A model generated the notes under the pieces. That model searched no databases and had not been told where the DNA came from. It saw only the letters and a program-made list of their open reading frames with translations. The translations under genes and the position numbers were made by a program. Shown here one piece after another: positions 1 through 6,312 of a stretch of DNA of 9,794 nt. Origin of the DNA: Candidatus Zixiibacteriota bacterium (lineage in GTDB: Bacteria > Zixibacteria > MSB-5A5 > GN15 > FEB-12); the NCBI GenBank assembly GCA_023700785.1, contig JAMPYH010000073.1:1-9794 (forward strand), written 5' to 3'. Positions within the stretch are counted from its first letter, which is position 1, and the number at the start of each line of letters is the position of its first letter.

Positions 1-180
1 AGGCTGAATTTCGTCCATAAAATCGCCAGAATTATCGACGAACCAACCGGTAAAAAGGATATTCTAAGGGGTATAAGAAGTCAAGCTAATTGCATGGTAG
101 ACGGTCGGAAAATCGGCCCGGAGGGCGACAAAAATCCTTGCGAACAAAAATCAAAAGCTGTACGTTTTGGTGAATATTCT

Positions 181-1392
181 ATGAAGATTCTGATTGTAAC
201 ACAGCACTTTCCCCCGGAAAGAGGCGCGGTCAGGCGACTTTTTGAGTTCGCGCGGTATTTCGCGGCCAATGGGCACGATGTATCGGTGATGACCGCCATC
301 CCGAACTACCCGGACGGCGTGGTCCCGCCCAAGTACCGGGGGAGCTTCTTCTATGTCGAAGACATGGAAGGGGTTAAGGTTTACCGTAATTGGGTGCTGG
401 CAGCTTCCAACCGCTACCCCGGCAAGCGGATGGTTGGATTTGTCATATTCCTGCTGACTTCGCTGATCAATTCGTTCCGGATAAAGAAGAATTTCGACGT
501 CATCCTCGCATCGACTCCTCCGGTCACCACGCCATTGATCGGCTGGCTGCTGAGCAAGATCCGCCGGACCAAACTGATCATTGAGATCCGCGACCTTCAG
601 CCGGAGTCGGCGGAAGATTTTGGCAATCTGAATCGGTCGCTTTTTACACGCGCGCTTAAAAAGCTGATGCACTGGCTGTACCGACGCGCCGACCTGGTCG
701 TGCCGGTAACGAGCGGCATGCGCGATTATCTGCTCGAGATCGGCTTGAAACCGGAACGCGTGGTGACGGTCAAATCCGGTTTTAGTTCTGAGTTTGTTGA
801 AGCCGGGTACAACGGCGTACGGAAGAAATTCGGCTGGGAAGAGAAGTTCCTGGTCCTCTATGCCGGCACGCTCGGCTGGGCGCATACGCTGGAGACGGTG
901 ATCGAAGCCGCGCGGCAATTGACCGATCAGCCGGATATCTGCTTTGTATTTGTCGGCGATGGTCAGAAACGCGAGGCGCTCGAGGGGATGGTCCGTGATT
1001 ATGGCTTGAAAAATGTCGTTTTTGTCGGCTCGCAGCCGCTTGAGGTGATCCCGTATTTTCTCAAGACCAGCAATGTGCTGGTGCATAGCCTGAAGGATGT
1101 CCCGGTCACGCGCAGCGGGGTACCGTCGAAGCTGTACGAATATATGGCGTCAGGTCGGCCGATCGTTTTTGGTTCGCGCGACGGTGAAGCGATCAACGAG
1201 CTGGAGAAAGCCGGCGGCGCGCTGGCGTTCCCGCCGGATAATCCGGAGAAATTGTGCGATCTGATCATGGCGCTCAAGAATGGCGCGATCGACGGCGAAC
1301 ATCTGGGCTCCAGCTACCTTCGCTACGCGCGGGATCACCATGCCCGCGAGCTCTGGGCGCGGAAATATCTCGAAGCGGTCGAAAAGATCTGA
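181..1392 (+). CDS. Family 4 glycosyltransferase, WbuB-like
   Basis: This is a 403-residue cytoplasmic or membrane-associated GT-B glycosyltransferase that probably moves a sugar from a nucleotide donor onto a surface-polysaccharide or lipid-linked acceptor. The N-terminal acceptor domain opens with a Rossmann strand followed by QHFPPERGA (residues 8-16) and AIPNYPDG (39-46), both typical of WbuB-type enzymes. EIRDLQPES (135-143) follows. The C-terminal donor domain shows YAGTLGWAH (227-235), VGDGQKRE (258-265) and PSKLYEYMASGRPIV (315-329), the nucleotide-sugar binding region of GT4. I chose the ATG at 181 because the conserved fold starts there, the length fits the family, and GGTGA lies 7 nt upstream. 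The same frame is open leftward to base 1 with an ATG at 94, but those residues resemble nothing I know. The WecB epimerase downstream hints at an N-acetylated sugar, but the actual donor and acceptor cannot be read from sequence. Confidence 0.9.
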   Translation: MKILIVTQHFPPERGAVRRLFEFARYFAANGHDVSVMTAIPNYPDGVVPPKYRGSFFYVEDMEGVKVYRNWVLAASNRYPGKRMVGFVIFLLTSLINSFRIKKNFDVILASTPPVTTPLIGWLLSKIRRTKLIIEIRDLQPESAEDFGNLNRSLFTRALKKLMHWLYRRADLVVPVTSGMRDYLLEIGLKPERVVTVKSGFSSEFVEAGYNGVRKKFGWEEKFLVLYAGTLGWAHTLETVIEAARQLTDQPDICFVFVGDGQKREALEGMVRDYGLKNVVFVGSQPLEVIPYFLKTSNVLVHSLKDVPVTRSGVPSKLYEYMASGRPIVFGSRDGEAINELEKAGGALAFPPDNPEKLCDLIMALKNGAIDGEHLGSSYLRYARDHHARELWARKYLEAVEKI

Positions 1393-1459
1393 CCGCGTAT
1401 ATCCGCTTTTCGTTTCTCCTCTCCCTGCGTATATTATCGTAAATAACCATCAATGTAGT

Positions 1460-1464
1460 GGAGG
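1460..1464 (+). promoter_or_regulatory. Ribosome binding site GGAGG deciding the start at 1471
   Basis: GGAGG ends 6 nt before the ATG at 1471, an ideal spacing. It would overlap or crowd an initiation at the TTG at 1465, so it favours 1471 as the true start of the aminotransferase gene. Confidence 0.75.
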
Positions 1465-1470
1465 TTGCGT

Positions 1471-2898
1471 ATGTGTCCTCAGCTCGAGGCAGATACAGAC
1501 CGGGCAACACTGGACATCCATGATCTTCCGTCGCTGCTGATCGGCGCGGATACGGTCGTGCCGACTTTGCACGGCCCGAAGCGCTATATCAATTTCGACA
1601 ACGCGGCATCAACTCCGACCTTCCAGCCGATCGCCGACGCGGTGACCTCATTCTTGAAATGGTATTCAAACGTCCATCGCGGCACCGGCTTCAAATCGCA
1701 GCTCTCCAGCTGGATGTACGAGCGGTCGCGCGACCTGGTAGCTGAGTTCATCGGCGTCGATCTGAACACCCATGTCGTGATCTTCACCAAGAATACGACT
1801 GAGGCGATCAACAAGCTGGCGAATCGTTTTCCCCTGGAATATGACGACGTCGTTCTCACCTCCCTGATGGAACATCACTCAAACGAACTCCCGTGGCGCA
1901 GGGTCGCGCAAGTGGACCATATCGGGCTGAACCCCGATGGAACGATCAGCAAGGAACACTTCCTCTCGCTGTTGAAGAAACATGGGAAAAAGATCAAGCT
2001 GGTGGCGGTGACCGGAGCCTCGAATGTCACGGGGTATATCAATGACATCGACTACTTCGCGTTCGAAGCGCACAAGCATGGCGCGAAGATACTGGTCGAT
2101 GGCGCGCAATTGGTGCCGCATCGACCCGTCGATATGCGCTCGGGCGATTCACCGTATCACATTGATTACCTGGTATTCTCCGGCCACAAGATCTACGCTC
2201 CGTTCGGAGTTGGCGCGCTGGTGGTGGATAAAGAGACGTTTGAGCAGGGTGAGCCGGACTCGGTGGGCGGCGGAGTGGTCGATATCGTGACGCTGGAAGA
2301 AGCCTACTGGACGGACCTTCCGGACAAGGAAGAGGCCGGAACGCCTGACATAATCGGCGTGGTCGCGCTCGGCAAAGCGATCAAGCTGTTTCAGTCGATC
2401 GGCTGGGAGGCGATCATCGCGCACGAGACCGAACTGACCAGCTACGCGTTGCGCGAGTTGAAGAAGATCCCGGAGGTGACGATCTATGGCGACAGCGATC
2501 CGTCCGGAGCCAAAGACCGCCTGGGAGTGATCTCGCTCAATATCGGGGAGCTTCCCCACGCGCTGGCCGCGGCGATCCTGAGCTACGAAGGCGCGATCGG
2601 CGTACGCTCCGGTTGTTTTTGCGCGCATACGTATGTCAAGACGCTGTTGCATGTGTCAGATAAGGATTCCAAACTGCTCGAACAGCAGATCCTCGCGCGG
2701 GACCGTTCACAGATCCCCGGCGCGATTCGGATGTCGTTCGGCCTGTACAATACGCGCGCTGAAGTTGACGAGTTCCTTCGGATGGTGAGAAAGATCGTGG
2801 CGGGGGACTACCACAAAGAGTACGCGCTCGACCGAGAAGCGGGCGAATGGACGCCGCCGAATTTCGAGCTGCAGTTTGAGGACTATTTCCGGCTGTAA
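1471..2898 (+). CDS. Class V aminotransferase-fold PLP enzyme (cysteine desulfurase-like)
   Basis: This 475-residue protein has the fold of the class V aminotransferase/cysteine desulfurase group. Numbering from the ATG at 1471, FDNAAST lies near residue 42, MEHHSNELPW (133-142) is the usual substrate/PLP segment, VTGASNVTG (180-188) follows, VDGAQ (209-213) carries the Asp that contacts the PLP ring nitrogen, and SGHK (237-240) supplies the Schiff-base lysine. Near the C-terminus GVRSGCFCAH (377-386) places Cys382 and Cys384 where desulfurases have the persulfide-forming cysteine. The protein is longer than SufS (about 406 residues) because of extra N- and C-terminal segments. It sits between a glycosyltransferase and wecB, 6 nt ahead of the latter, with no Fe-S assembly genes in view. 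It may be a desulfurase-like enzyme or a C-S lyase or aminotransferase relative; I cannot name the substrate. Confidence 0.85.
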   Translation: MCPQLEADTDRATLDIHDLPSLLIGADTVVPTLHGPKRYINFDNAASTPTFQPIADAVTSFLKWYSNVHRGTGFKSQLSSWMYERSRDLVAEFIGVDLNTHVVIFTKNTTEAINKLANRFPLEYDDVVLTSLMEHHSNELPWRRVAQVDHIGLNPDGTISKEHFLSLLKKHGKKIKLVAVTGASNVTGYINDIDYFAFEAHKHGAKILVDGAQLVPHRPVDMRSGDSPYHIDYLVFSGHKIYAPFGVGALVVDKETFEQGEPDSVGGGVVDIVTLEEAYWTDLPDKEEAGTPDIIGVVALGKAIKLFQSIGWEAIIAHETELTSYALRELKKIPEVTIYGDSDPSGAKDRLGVISLNIGELPHALAAAILSYEGAIGVRSGCFCAHTYVKTLLHVSDKDSKLLEQQILARDRSQIPGAIRMSFGLYNTRAEVDEFLRMVRKIVAGDYHKEYALDREAGEWTPPNFELQFEDYFRL

Positions 2899-2904
2899 CC
2901 AGGC

Positions 2905-3981
2905 ATGAAGATCATTTCCGTGGTCGGGGCACGGCCGCAGTTCATCAAGGCGGCAGCGGTCAGCCGCGAGATCGCCAATCTCCCGGACATGACCGAACTG
3001 CTGGCGCATACCGGACAGCATTTCGACGATAACATGTCGGATGTCTTTTTCCGGGAAATGGAGATCCCGTCCCCCGCGTATCATCTCAACATTCACTCCC
3101 TTTCCCATGGCGCGATGACCGGCCAGATGCTGGTCAGACTTGAGGAGGTATTTCAGAGAGAGAAACCTTCCCTGGTCATGGTCTATGGCGACACCAATTC
3201 GACCCTGGCCGGCGCGCTGGCGGCGTCCAAAATGCGTATCCCGGTCGCGCACGTGGAGGCGGGGTTGCGGTCATTTCGCATGAGCATGCCTGAGGAGATC
3301 AATCGTGTCCTGACTGACCGGATCTCGACTCTGCTTTTCTGCCCGACTGATGCCGCGGTGGAGAATCTCAAAGCCGAGGGGATCGGGCGGTCCGGAGCGA
3401 AGATCGTGCAATGCGGCGACGTGATGTATGACGCGGTACTTTATTACCGCACGAAGGCGCTGGAGCGATCGACCATTTTGGAGTGCATAAAGAGCGAGCG
3501 TTTCGCGCTCTGCACGGTACACCGCGCGGAAAATACTGACGATGTCAAAAATCTCAAGGCGATCTTCGCGGCGCTCGAGAAGGTCAACGCCGAACTTCCG
3601 GTGATCCTGCCGATCCATCCGCGCACGCGGAAACTTGTGGATTCAGCAGGGCTGACGACCAAGGCGACGTTGCTTGAGCCGGTCAGCTATTTTGATATGT
3701 TGCGGTTGTTGCAACAATGCGAGATCGTATTGACCGACTCAGGAGGACTCCAAAAGGAGGCGTATTTTTTCGGCAAGCCATGCGTCACGCTGCGTGACGA
3801 AACGGAGTGGGTGGAGTTGGTGGAGGCTGGCGCTAACCGCATTGCGGGAGCCACAACCGACAGTATCCTCAAGGCGTACAGTGAGATGCGAGGCGCCAAA
3901 GTGACTGTGGACGCGCGTTTTTATGGGAACGGCTGTGCCGCAAAACTGATTGCCGACGAATTGAGTTCGTTTTCCGGCTGA
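2905..3981 (+). CDS. wecB: UDP-N-acetylglucosamine 2-epimerase (non-hydrolysing)
   Basis: This cytoplasmic GT-B-fold enzyme interconverts UDP-GlcNAc and UDP-ManNAc, a precursor for cell-surface polysaccharides. The 358 residues match the family length. Visible signatures are VGARPQFIK (7-15), HTGQH (35-39), VYGDTNSTLAGA (93-104), HVEAGLRSF (116-124), PEEINR (129-134), TVHRAENTDD (204-213), PIHPRT (236-241), DSGGLQKEA (278-286) and LRDETEWVE (296-304). The acidic residues in the GDTNST, HVEAGL and PEEINR motifs are those used by the non-hydrolysing epimerases. The gene starts 6 nt after the aminotransferase stop, so the two are almost certainly cotranscribed; only a weak AGG precedes the ATG, which suggests reinitiation. 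No UDP-ManNAc dehydrogenase is in the window. A close relative acting on a 2,3-diacetamido sugar is possible because the TVHRAENTDD form is also seen in such enzymes. Confidence 0.95.
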   Translation: MKIISVVGARPQFIKAAAVSREIANLPDMTELLAHTGQHFDDNMSDVFFREMEIPSPAYHLNIHSLSHGAMTGQMLVRLEEVFQREKPSLVMVYGDTNSTLAGALAASKMRIPVAHVEAGLRSFRMSMPEEINRVLTDRISTLLFCPTDAAVENLKAEGIGRSGAKIVQCGDVMYDAVLYYRTKALERSTILECIKSERFALCTVHRAENTDDVKNLKAIFAALEKVNAELPVILPIHPRTRKLVDSAGLTTKATLLEPVSYFDMLRLLQQCEIVLTDSGGLQKEAYFFGKPCVTLRDETEWVELVEAGANRIAGATTDSILKAYSEMRGAKVTVDARFYGNGCAAKLIADELSSFSG

Positions 3982-4069
3982 ATCGATGGGTACTCGCGGC
4001 TGCTGATCCGCGTCTTTTTATCCTGAAGTCCCGTCCTGAGACAACCGGTAAGTAGAAGTTTCCCATATC

Positions 4070-4103
4070 GCGCAGGCAATGCGCCGGGTTACTTTTTCTC
4101 TTT
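4070..4103 (+). terminator. Possible intrinsic terminator after wecB
   Basis: GCGCA (4070-4074) and TGCGC (4080-4084) form a perfect 5-bp stem with a GGCAA loop. An outer pairing of AACCGG (4043-4048) with CCGGGTT (4084-4090), with one bulge, could extend it. A T-rich run (TTTTT at 4093-4097, then CTCTTT) follows. The stem is short and the T-run starts 8 nt after it, so the call is weak. Confidence 0.35.
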
Positions 4104-4108
4104 CCTTC

Positions 4109-4118
4109 TGAATATTCA
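4109..4118. promoter_or_regulatory. 10-bp perfect palindrome, possible operator
   Basis: TGAATATTCA is a perfect palindrome in the non-coding region before lemA, and is AT-rich against a GC-rich background. The first nine bases recur at 171-179, directly before the glycosyltransferase start. No repressor gene is nearby, so the operator role is only a guess. Confidence 0.2.
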
Positions 4119-4140
4119 ATCCGCTACATAGTAGTAGTCT

Positions 4141-4182
4141 TGAGACCGGCAGAGCCGGCTAAACCCGAAAGATAACGGTTAA
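4141..4182 (+). other. Structured 5' leader of the lemA operon (two small hairpins)
   Basis: CCGGC (4146-4150) and GCCGG (4154-4158) make a 5-bp hairpin with an AGA loop. AACCCG (4162-4167) can pair with CGGTT (4176-4180) with a bulged C. These lie just upstream of the ribosome binding site. The arrangement could be a cis-regulatory RNA or a stabilising leader. It faintly recalls the 3' half of the GEMM (c-di-GMP-I) RNA, but the conserved 5' half is not seen. Confidence 0.25.
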
Positions 4183-4189
4183 CGATACG

Positions 4190-4195
4190 AAGGAG
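4190..4195 (+). promoter_or_regulatory. Ribosome binding site AAGGAG of lemA
   Basis: AAGGAG ends 6 nt before the ATG at 4202. It is the closest match to the anti-Shine-Dalgarno sequence in the window together with the site at 1460, suggesting that lemA is the efficiently translated first gene of its operon. Confidence 0.8.
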
Positions 4196-4201
4196 AACTC
4201 C

Positions 4202-4855
4202 ATGAAGGTGTTCGGCATTGTTCTCGCGGTCCTGCTCCTGCTGGTGATCATCCTGGCGGGATGGATCTGGTCAGCGCGCGGCGGCTTGATCGAGCGCGGC
4301 CAGACGGTTGACAAGCAATGGGCGCAAGTTCAGAATGTCTATCAGCGTCGCTATGACCTGATCCCGAACCTGGTTGCGTCGGTGGACAATTTTATGCAGC
4401 GCCAGCAACAGACGTTGACCGAAGTGATCGGGATGCGCCAGCGAGTGATCGACCTGAAAGGTCAGCTCGACAACGCGCTTCAGCAGCAAAATCCGGCGCT
4501 GCTTGACTCGATCGCCGGACAGCTTTCGCGCCAGTTAAACTCGTTCATCAATGTGGTGGTTGAACAGTATCCCGACATCAAAGGGGAGCAGATATACGGC
4601 GACCTGATGGCATCGCTGGAAGGGACGGAGAATCGCGTGGCGCAGGAGCGAAAGGCGTTTAACGATGTCACGCGCGAATATAATGTCTTCCGTCAGACCG
4701 GCGTTGGTCCGCTGATCGCCGGCGCCATCTTCGGCTTCCCGTATGAAAAGCAGTTCTTCCAGGCTCAACCGGAAGCGCAGTCCGCGCCATCGGTGCGTGA
4801 CGCGTTCAACAATGGCGGCCAGGCCCAACCGCAAGGCGCGGGGTCAGGGAATTAA
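4202..4855 (+). CDS. lemA: LemA family membrane-anchored protein
   Basis: This 217-residue envelope protein has one N-terminal membrane helix (about residues 4-23) followed by a mostly helical LemA domain. The family core is clear: VDKQWAQVQNVYQRRYDLIPNLV (36-58) matches the conserved W.QV...QRR.DLIPNLV pattern, YPDIKGEQ (123-130) and LEGTENRVAQER (139-150) match the two later conserved blocks, and YNVFRQ (160-165) and FGFPYEKQFF (177-186) close the domain. The last 30 residues are rich in Gln, Gly, Pro and Ala and are probably disordered. The ATG at 4202 is preceded by a strong AAGGAG. The biochemical role of LemA is not established. Its gene is often next to TPM/YgcG genes, as here (13 nt to the next gene), which suggests a shared envelope complex or stress role. 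The name comes from family similarity only. Confidence 0.92.
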   Translation: MKVFGIVLAVLLLLVIILAGWIWSARGGLIERGQTVDKQWAQVQNVYQRRYDLIPNLVASVDNFMQRQQQTLTEVIGMRQRVIDLKGQLDNALQQQNPALLDSIAGQLSRQLNSFINVVVEQYPDIKGEQIYGDLMASLEGTENRVAQERKAFNDVTREYNVFRQTGVGPLIAGAIFGFPYEKQFFQAQPEAQSAPSVRDAFNNGGQAQPQGAGSGN

Positions 4856-4868
4856 CGAGTAGCTATTC

Positions 4869-5612
4869 GTGAAACGACTCGCGGGCTTGATCTCAGTCCT
4901 GGTTCTTCTTTTCGCGGCGGCTCTTGCTTCGCAGGAGCTGCCGTCGTACGACGGGCCGGTCACCGATCTGGGTGACCTGCTGTCATCCGGAGAGGAACAG
5001 CGGCTTGAACAGAAGATCATCGCGTACCGGGACTCCACACAGAACGAGATCGGCGTGTTGATCGTCAAGAGCCTGGAAGATCGCTCTATCGAGGATTTTG
5101 CGTACGATGTCTATAAGAGGTGGGGGATCGGTCAAAAAGGGAAGGATAACGGCGCGTTGCTGGTGATCGCGCTGGAGGAACGTCGCACGCGTATCGAGGT
5201 CGGTTATGGGCTTGAATCTGATCTGACGGATATCGAATCGTCGCGGCTGATCCGCAAGGAATCACCGATGGCGGACTTTTTCCGCGCGGGGAAGTTTTAC
5301 GACGGGATCAGCGCCGGTATCGACGGAATGATCCAGGCGATCGGCGGCGAATATAACCCGCCGAAGAAAAAGAGATCAGGCAAGGAGCTTCCGTTTCCGG
5401 TCGTCGGATTGGCGCTTTTTATGTTCTTTTTTGTGCTACCGGCGATCATGCGGAAAAAAAGTCGCTCATCATTCTGGGGCTCGGGCGGACCGTTCGGTGG
5501 ATTCGGCGGTGGCCTTGGCGGCGGGAGAGGCGGCTTCGGTGGGGGCGGCGGCGGCGGATTTAGTTTTGGCGGCGGATCATCGGGCGGCGGCGGCGCGAGC
5601 GGTGGATGGTAA
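4869..5612 (+). CDS. TPM domain protein (YgcG-like) with signal peptide and Gly-rich tail
   Basis: This 247-residue protein has a signal peptide (hydrophobic residues 5-20, likely cleavage after ALA at 18-20), an extracytoplasmic TPM domain (about 28-160), one membrane helix (about 174-193) with positive residues after it (RKKSR), and a Gly-rich C-terminus from about 203 ending in GGGASGGW, the usual ending of YgcG-type proteins. TPM hallmarks include VTDLGDLLS (31-39), EIGVLIVKSLEDRSIEDFAYDVYKRWGIG (60-88), KDNGALLVIALEERRTRIEVGYGLE (92-116) and SSRLI (124-128). Some TPM proteins have been linked to acid phosphatase activity or to photosystem repair in plants; the role here is unknown. The start is GTG with only a weak GAG 8 nt upstream, so translation probably depends on lemA, 13 nt before it. 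The 3' end is a run of GGC/GGA codons. Confidence 0.9.
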   Translation: MKRLAGLISVLVLLFAAALASQELPSYDGPVTDLGDLLSSGEEQRLEQKIIAYRDSTQNEIGVLIVKSLEDRSIEDFAYDVYKRWGIGQKGKDNGALLVIALEERRTRIEVGYGLESDLTDIESSRLIRKESPMADFFRAGKFYDGISAGIDGMIQAIGGEYNPPKKKRSGKELPFPVVGLALFMFFFVLPAIMRKKSRSSFWGSGGPFGGFGGGLGGGRGGFGGGGGGGFSFGGGSSGGGGASGGW

Positions 5613-5620
5613 GGCATACA

Positions 5621-6256
5621 ATGGCTACCCTGGTTGATAAATACTTCTCCAAGCTTGATCTCGAGGCTATCGAGCGTGCTGTAAGCGACGCCGAACAAAA
5701 GTCGAGCGGCGAACTGGTGGTGCAGATAGCGTCGTGCTCCAGGAACTGGCGGCTCGAGCGGGTGCTGGTCGCGATCCTCTTTGGTGTGGGCGCGATGATA
5801 AAGGGGTTGCTGCTGACTCGCGAACAGAATTGGGGCTACTACTATAATTTCACGCAGGGGGCGCTCTTTGGGCTGGTGGGCTTTCTGGTCGCCTATGTTG
5901 TCATTGGGAAATTGCTGAAACTGCGCAAGCGGCGTCGGGCGATCGTCTGGAAACGGGCGCTTGAACTGTTCTCACAATTGACGCCGACCAAAGGGAACAC
6001 CGCGGTGCTGATCTTTGTCTCGATCGAAGAAGAGCAGTCGGCGATCGTCGCGGACAAATTGATCGCGTCAAAACTCCCCGCGGATTATTGGGACAAGCCG
6101 CAGGCAATGCTGATGAACGGCATCGCCAAAGGGGCGCATGCCGAAGGGATGATCGACGCGATCACGGAGATCGGCGGACAACTGGCGACCTATTTTCCGC
6201 GTCAATCGGATGACACCAACGAGTTGCCGAACAGGCCAACCATCCTCGATCGCTGA
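5621..6256 (+). CDS. TPM domain protein with internal membrane hairpin
   Basis: This 211-residue protein carries a second, divergent TPM domain. Its first part is IERAVSDAEQKSSGELVVQIA (17-37). Two membrane helices (about 46-64 and 79-97) and a basic KLRKRRR segment follow, and then the domain resumes with ALELFSQLTPTKGNTAVLIFVSIEEEQSAIVADKLI (113-148) and DYWDKP (155-160). The end, YFPRQSDDTNELPN (191-204), is the common tail of short TPM proteins. There is no signal peptide, so with two helices both TPM parts should lie on the same side of the membrane, probably the cytoplasmic side given the basic loop. The ATG at 5621 has AAGG 6 nt upstream; an in-frame ATG at 5606, overlapping the previous gene, is possible. 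It lies 8 nt after the previous gene and is clearly in the lemA operon. Function is unknown. Confidence 0.85.
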   Translation: MATLVDKYFSKLDLEAIERAVSDAEQKSSGELVVQIASCSRNWRLERVLVAILFGVGAMIKGLLLTREQNWGYYYNFTQGALFGLVGFLVAYVVIGKLLKLRKRRRAIVWKRALELFSQLTPTKGNTAVLIFVSIEEEQSAIVADKLIASKLPADYWDKPQAMLMNGIAKGAHAEGMIDAITEIGGQLATYFPRQSDDTNELPNRPTILDR

Positions 6257-6277
6257 TATTCCGGACATCGATTCCTC

Positions 6278-6307
6278 TTGCCAACGCGCTCCTCGCGGTC
6301 ATATGAT
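6278..6307 (+). promoter_or_regulatory. Candidate sigma70-type promoter of the antiporter gene
   Basis: TTGCCA (6278-6283) and TATGAT (6302-6307) each match the -35 and -10 consensus at five of six bases, with an 18-nt spacer. Transcription would start at about 6313-6314, right at the ATG of the antiporter, giving an almost leaderless mRNA. This fits with the lack of a good Shine-Dalgarno sequence there. It rests on sequence match alone. Confidence 0.35.
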
Positions 6308-6312
6308 GCAGC

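Noticed and set aside
94..180. ATG at 94 as the start of the glycosyltransferase
   Set aside because: The 29 extra residues match no GT4 feature and no ribosome binding site lies at a proper distance; the Rossmann strand starts at the ATG at 181.
151..1086. A 311-codon open frame on the - strand
   Set aside because: It is the antisense shadow of the glycosyltransferase, which has family motifs throughout; the - strand translation is rich in Arg, His and Gln and matches no family I know.
1471..2898. Naming the class V enzyme as sufS or csdA
   Set aside because: The protein is longer than those enzymes, has CFC instead of the usual single Cys context, and has no Fe-S assembly neighbours.
4079..4111. 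Ten-codon leader peptide ORF in the wecB-lemA gap
   Set aside because: It has no properly spaced ribosome binding site and no run of regulatory codons; it falls inside the terminator-like hairpin.
4140..4176. lemA promoter from TTGAGA (4140) and GATAAC (4171)
   Set aside because: The spacing of 25 nt is far too long and no better -10 lies at 15-19 nt.
4120..4190. GEMM (c-di-GMP-I) riboswitch
   Set aside because: Only a loose match to the 3' half is seen. The conserved ACGCAAAG core and the first helix with its tetraloop are not present, so I kept it as an unclassified leader.
5485..5610. GGC-rich repeats considered as a minisatellite or CRISPR-like array
   Set aside because: The repeats are irregular and keep the reading frame as Gly codons of a tail that is normal for YgcG-type proteins; there are no spacers.
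5297..5698. A proline-rich 133-codon frame on the - strand
   Set aside because: The proline run is the complement of the Gly codons in the tail of the TPM protein; no ribosome binding site supports it.
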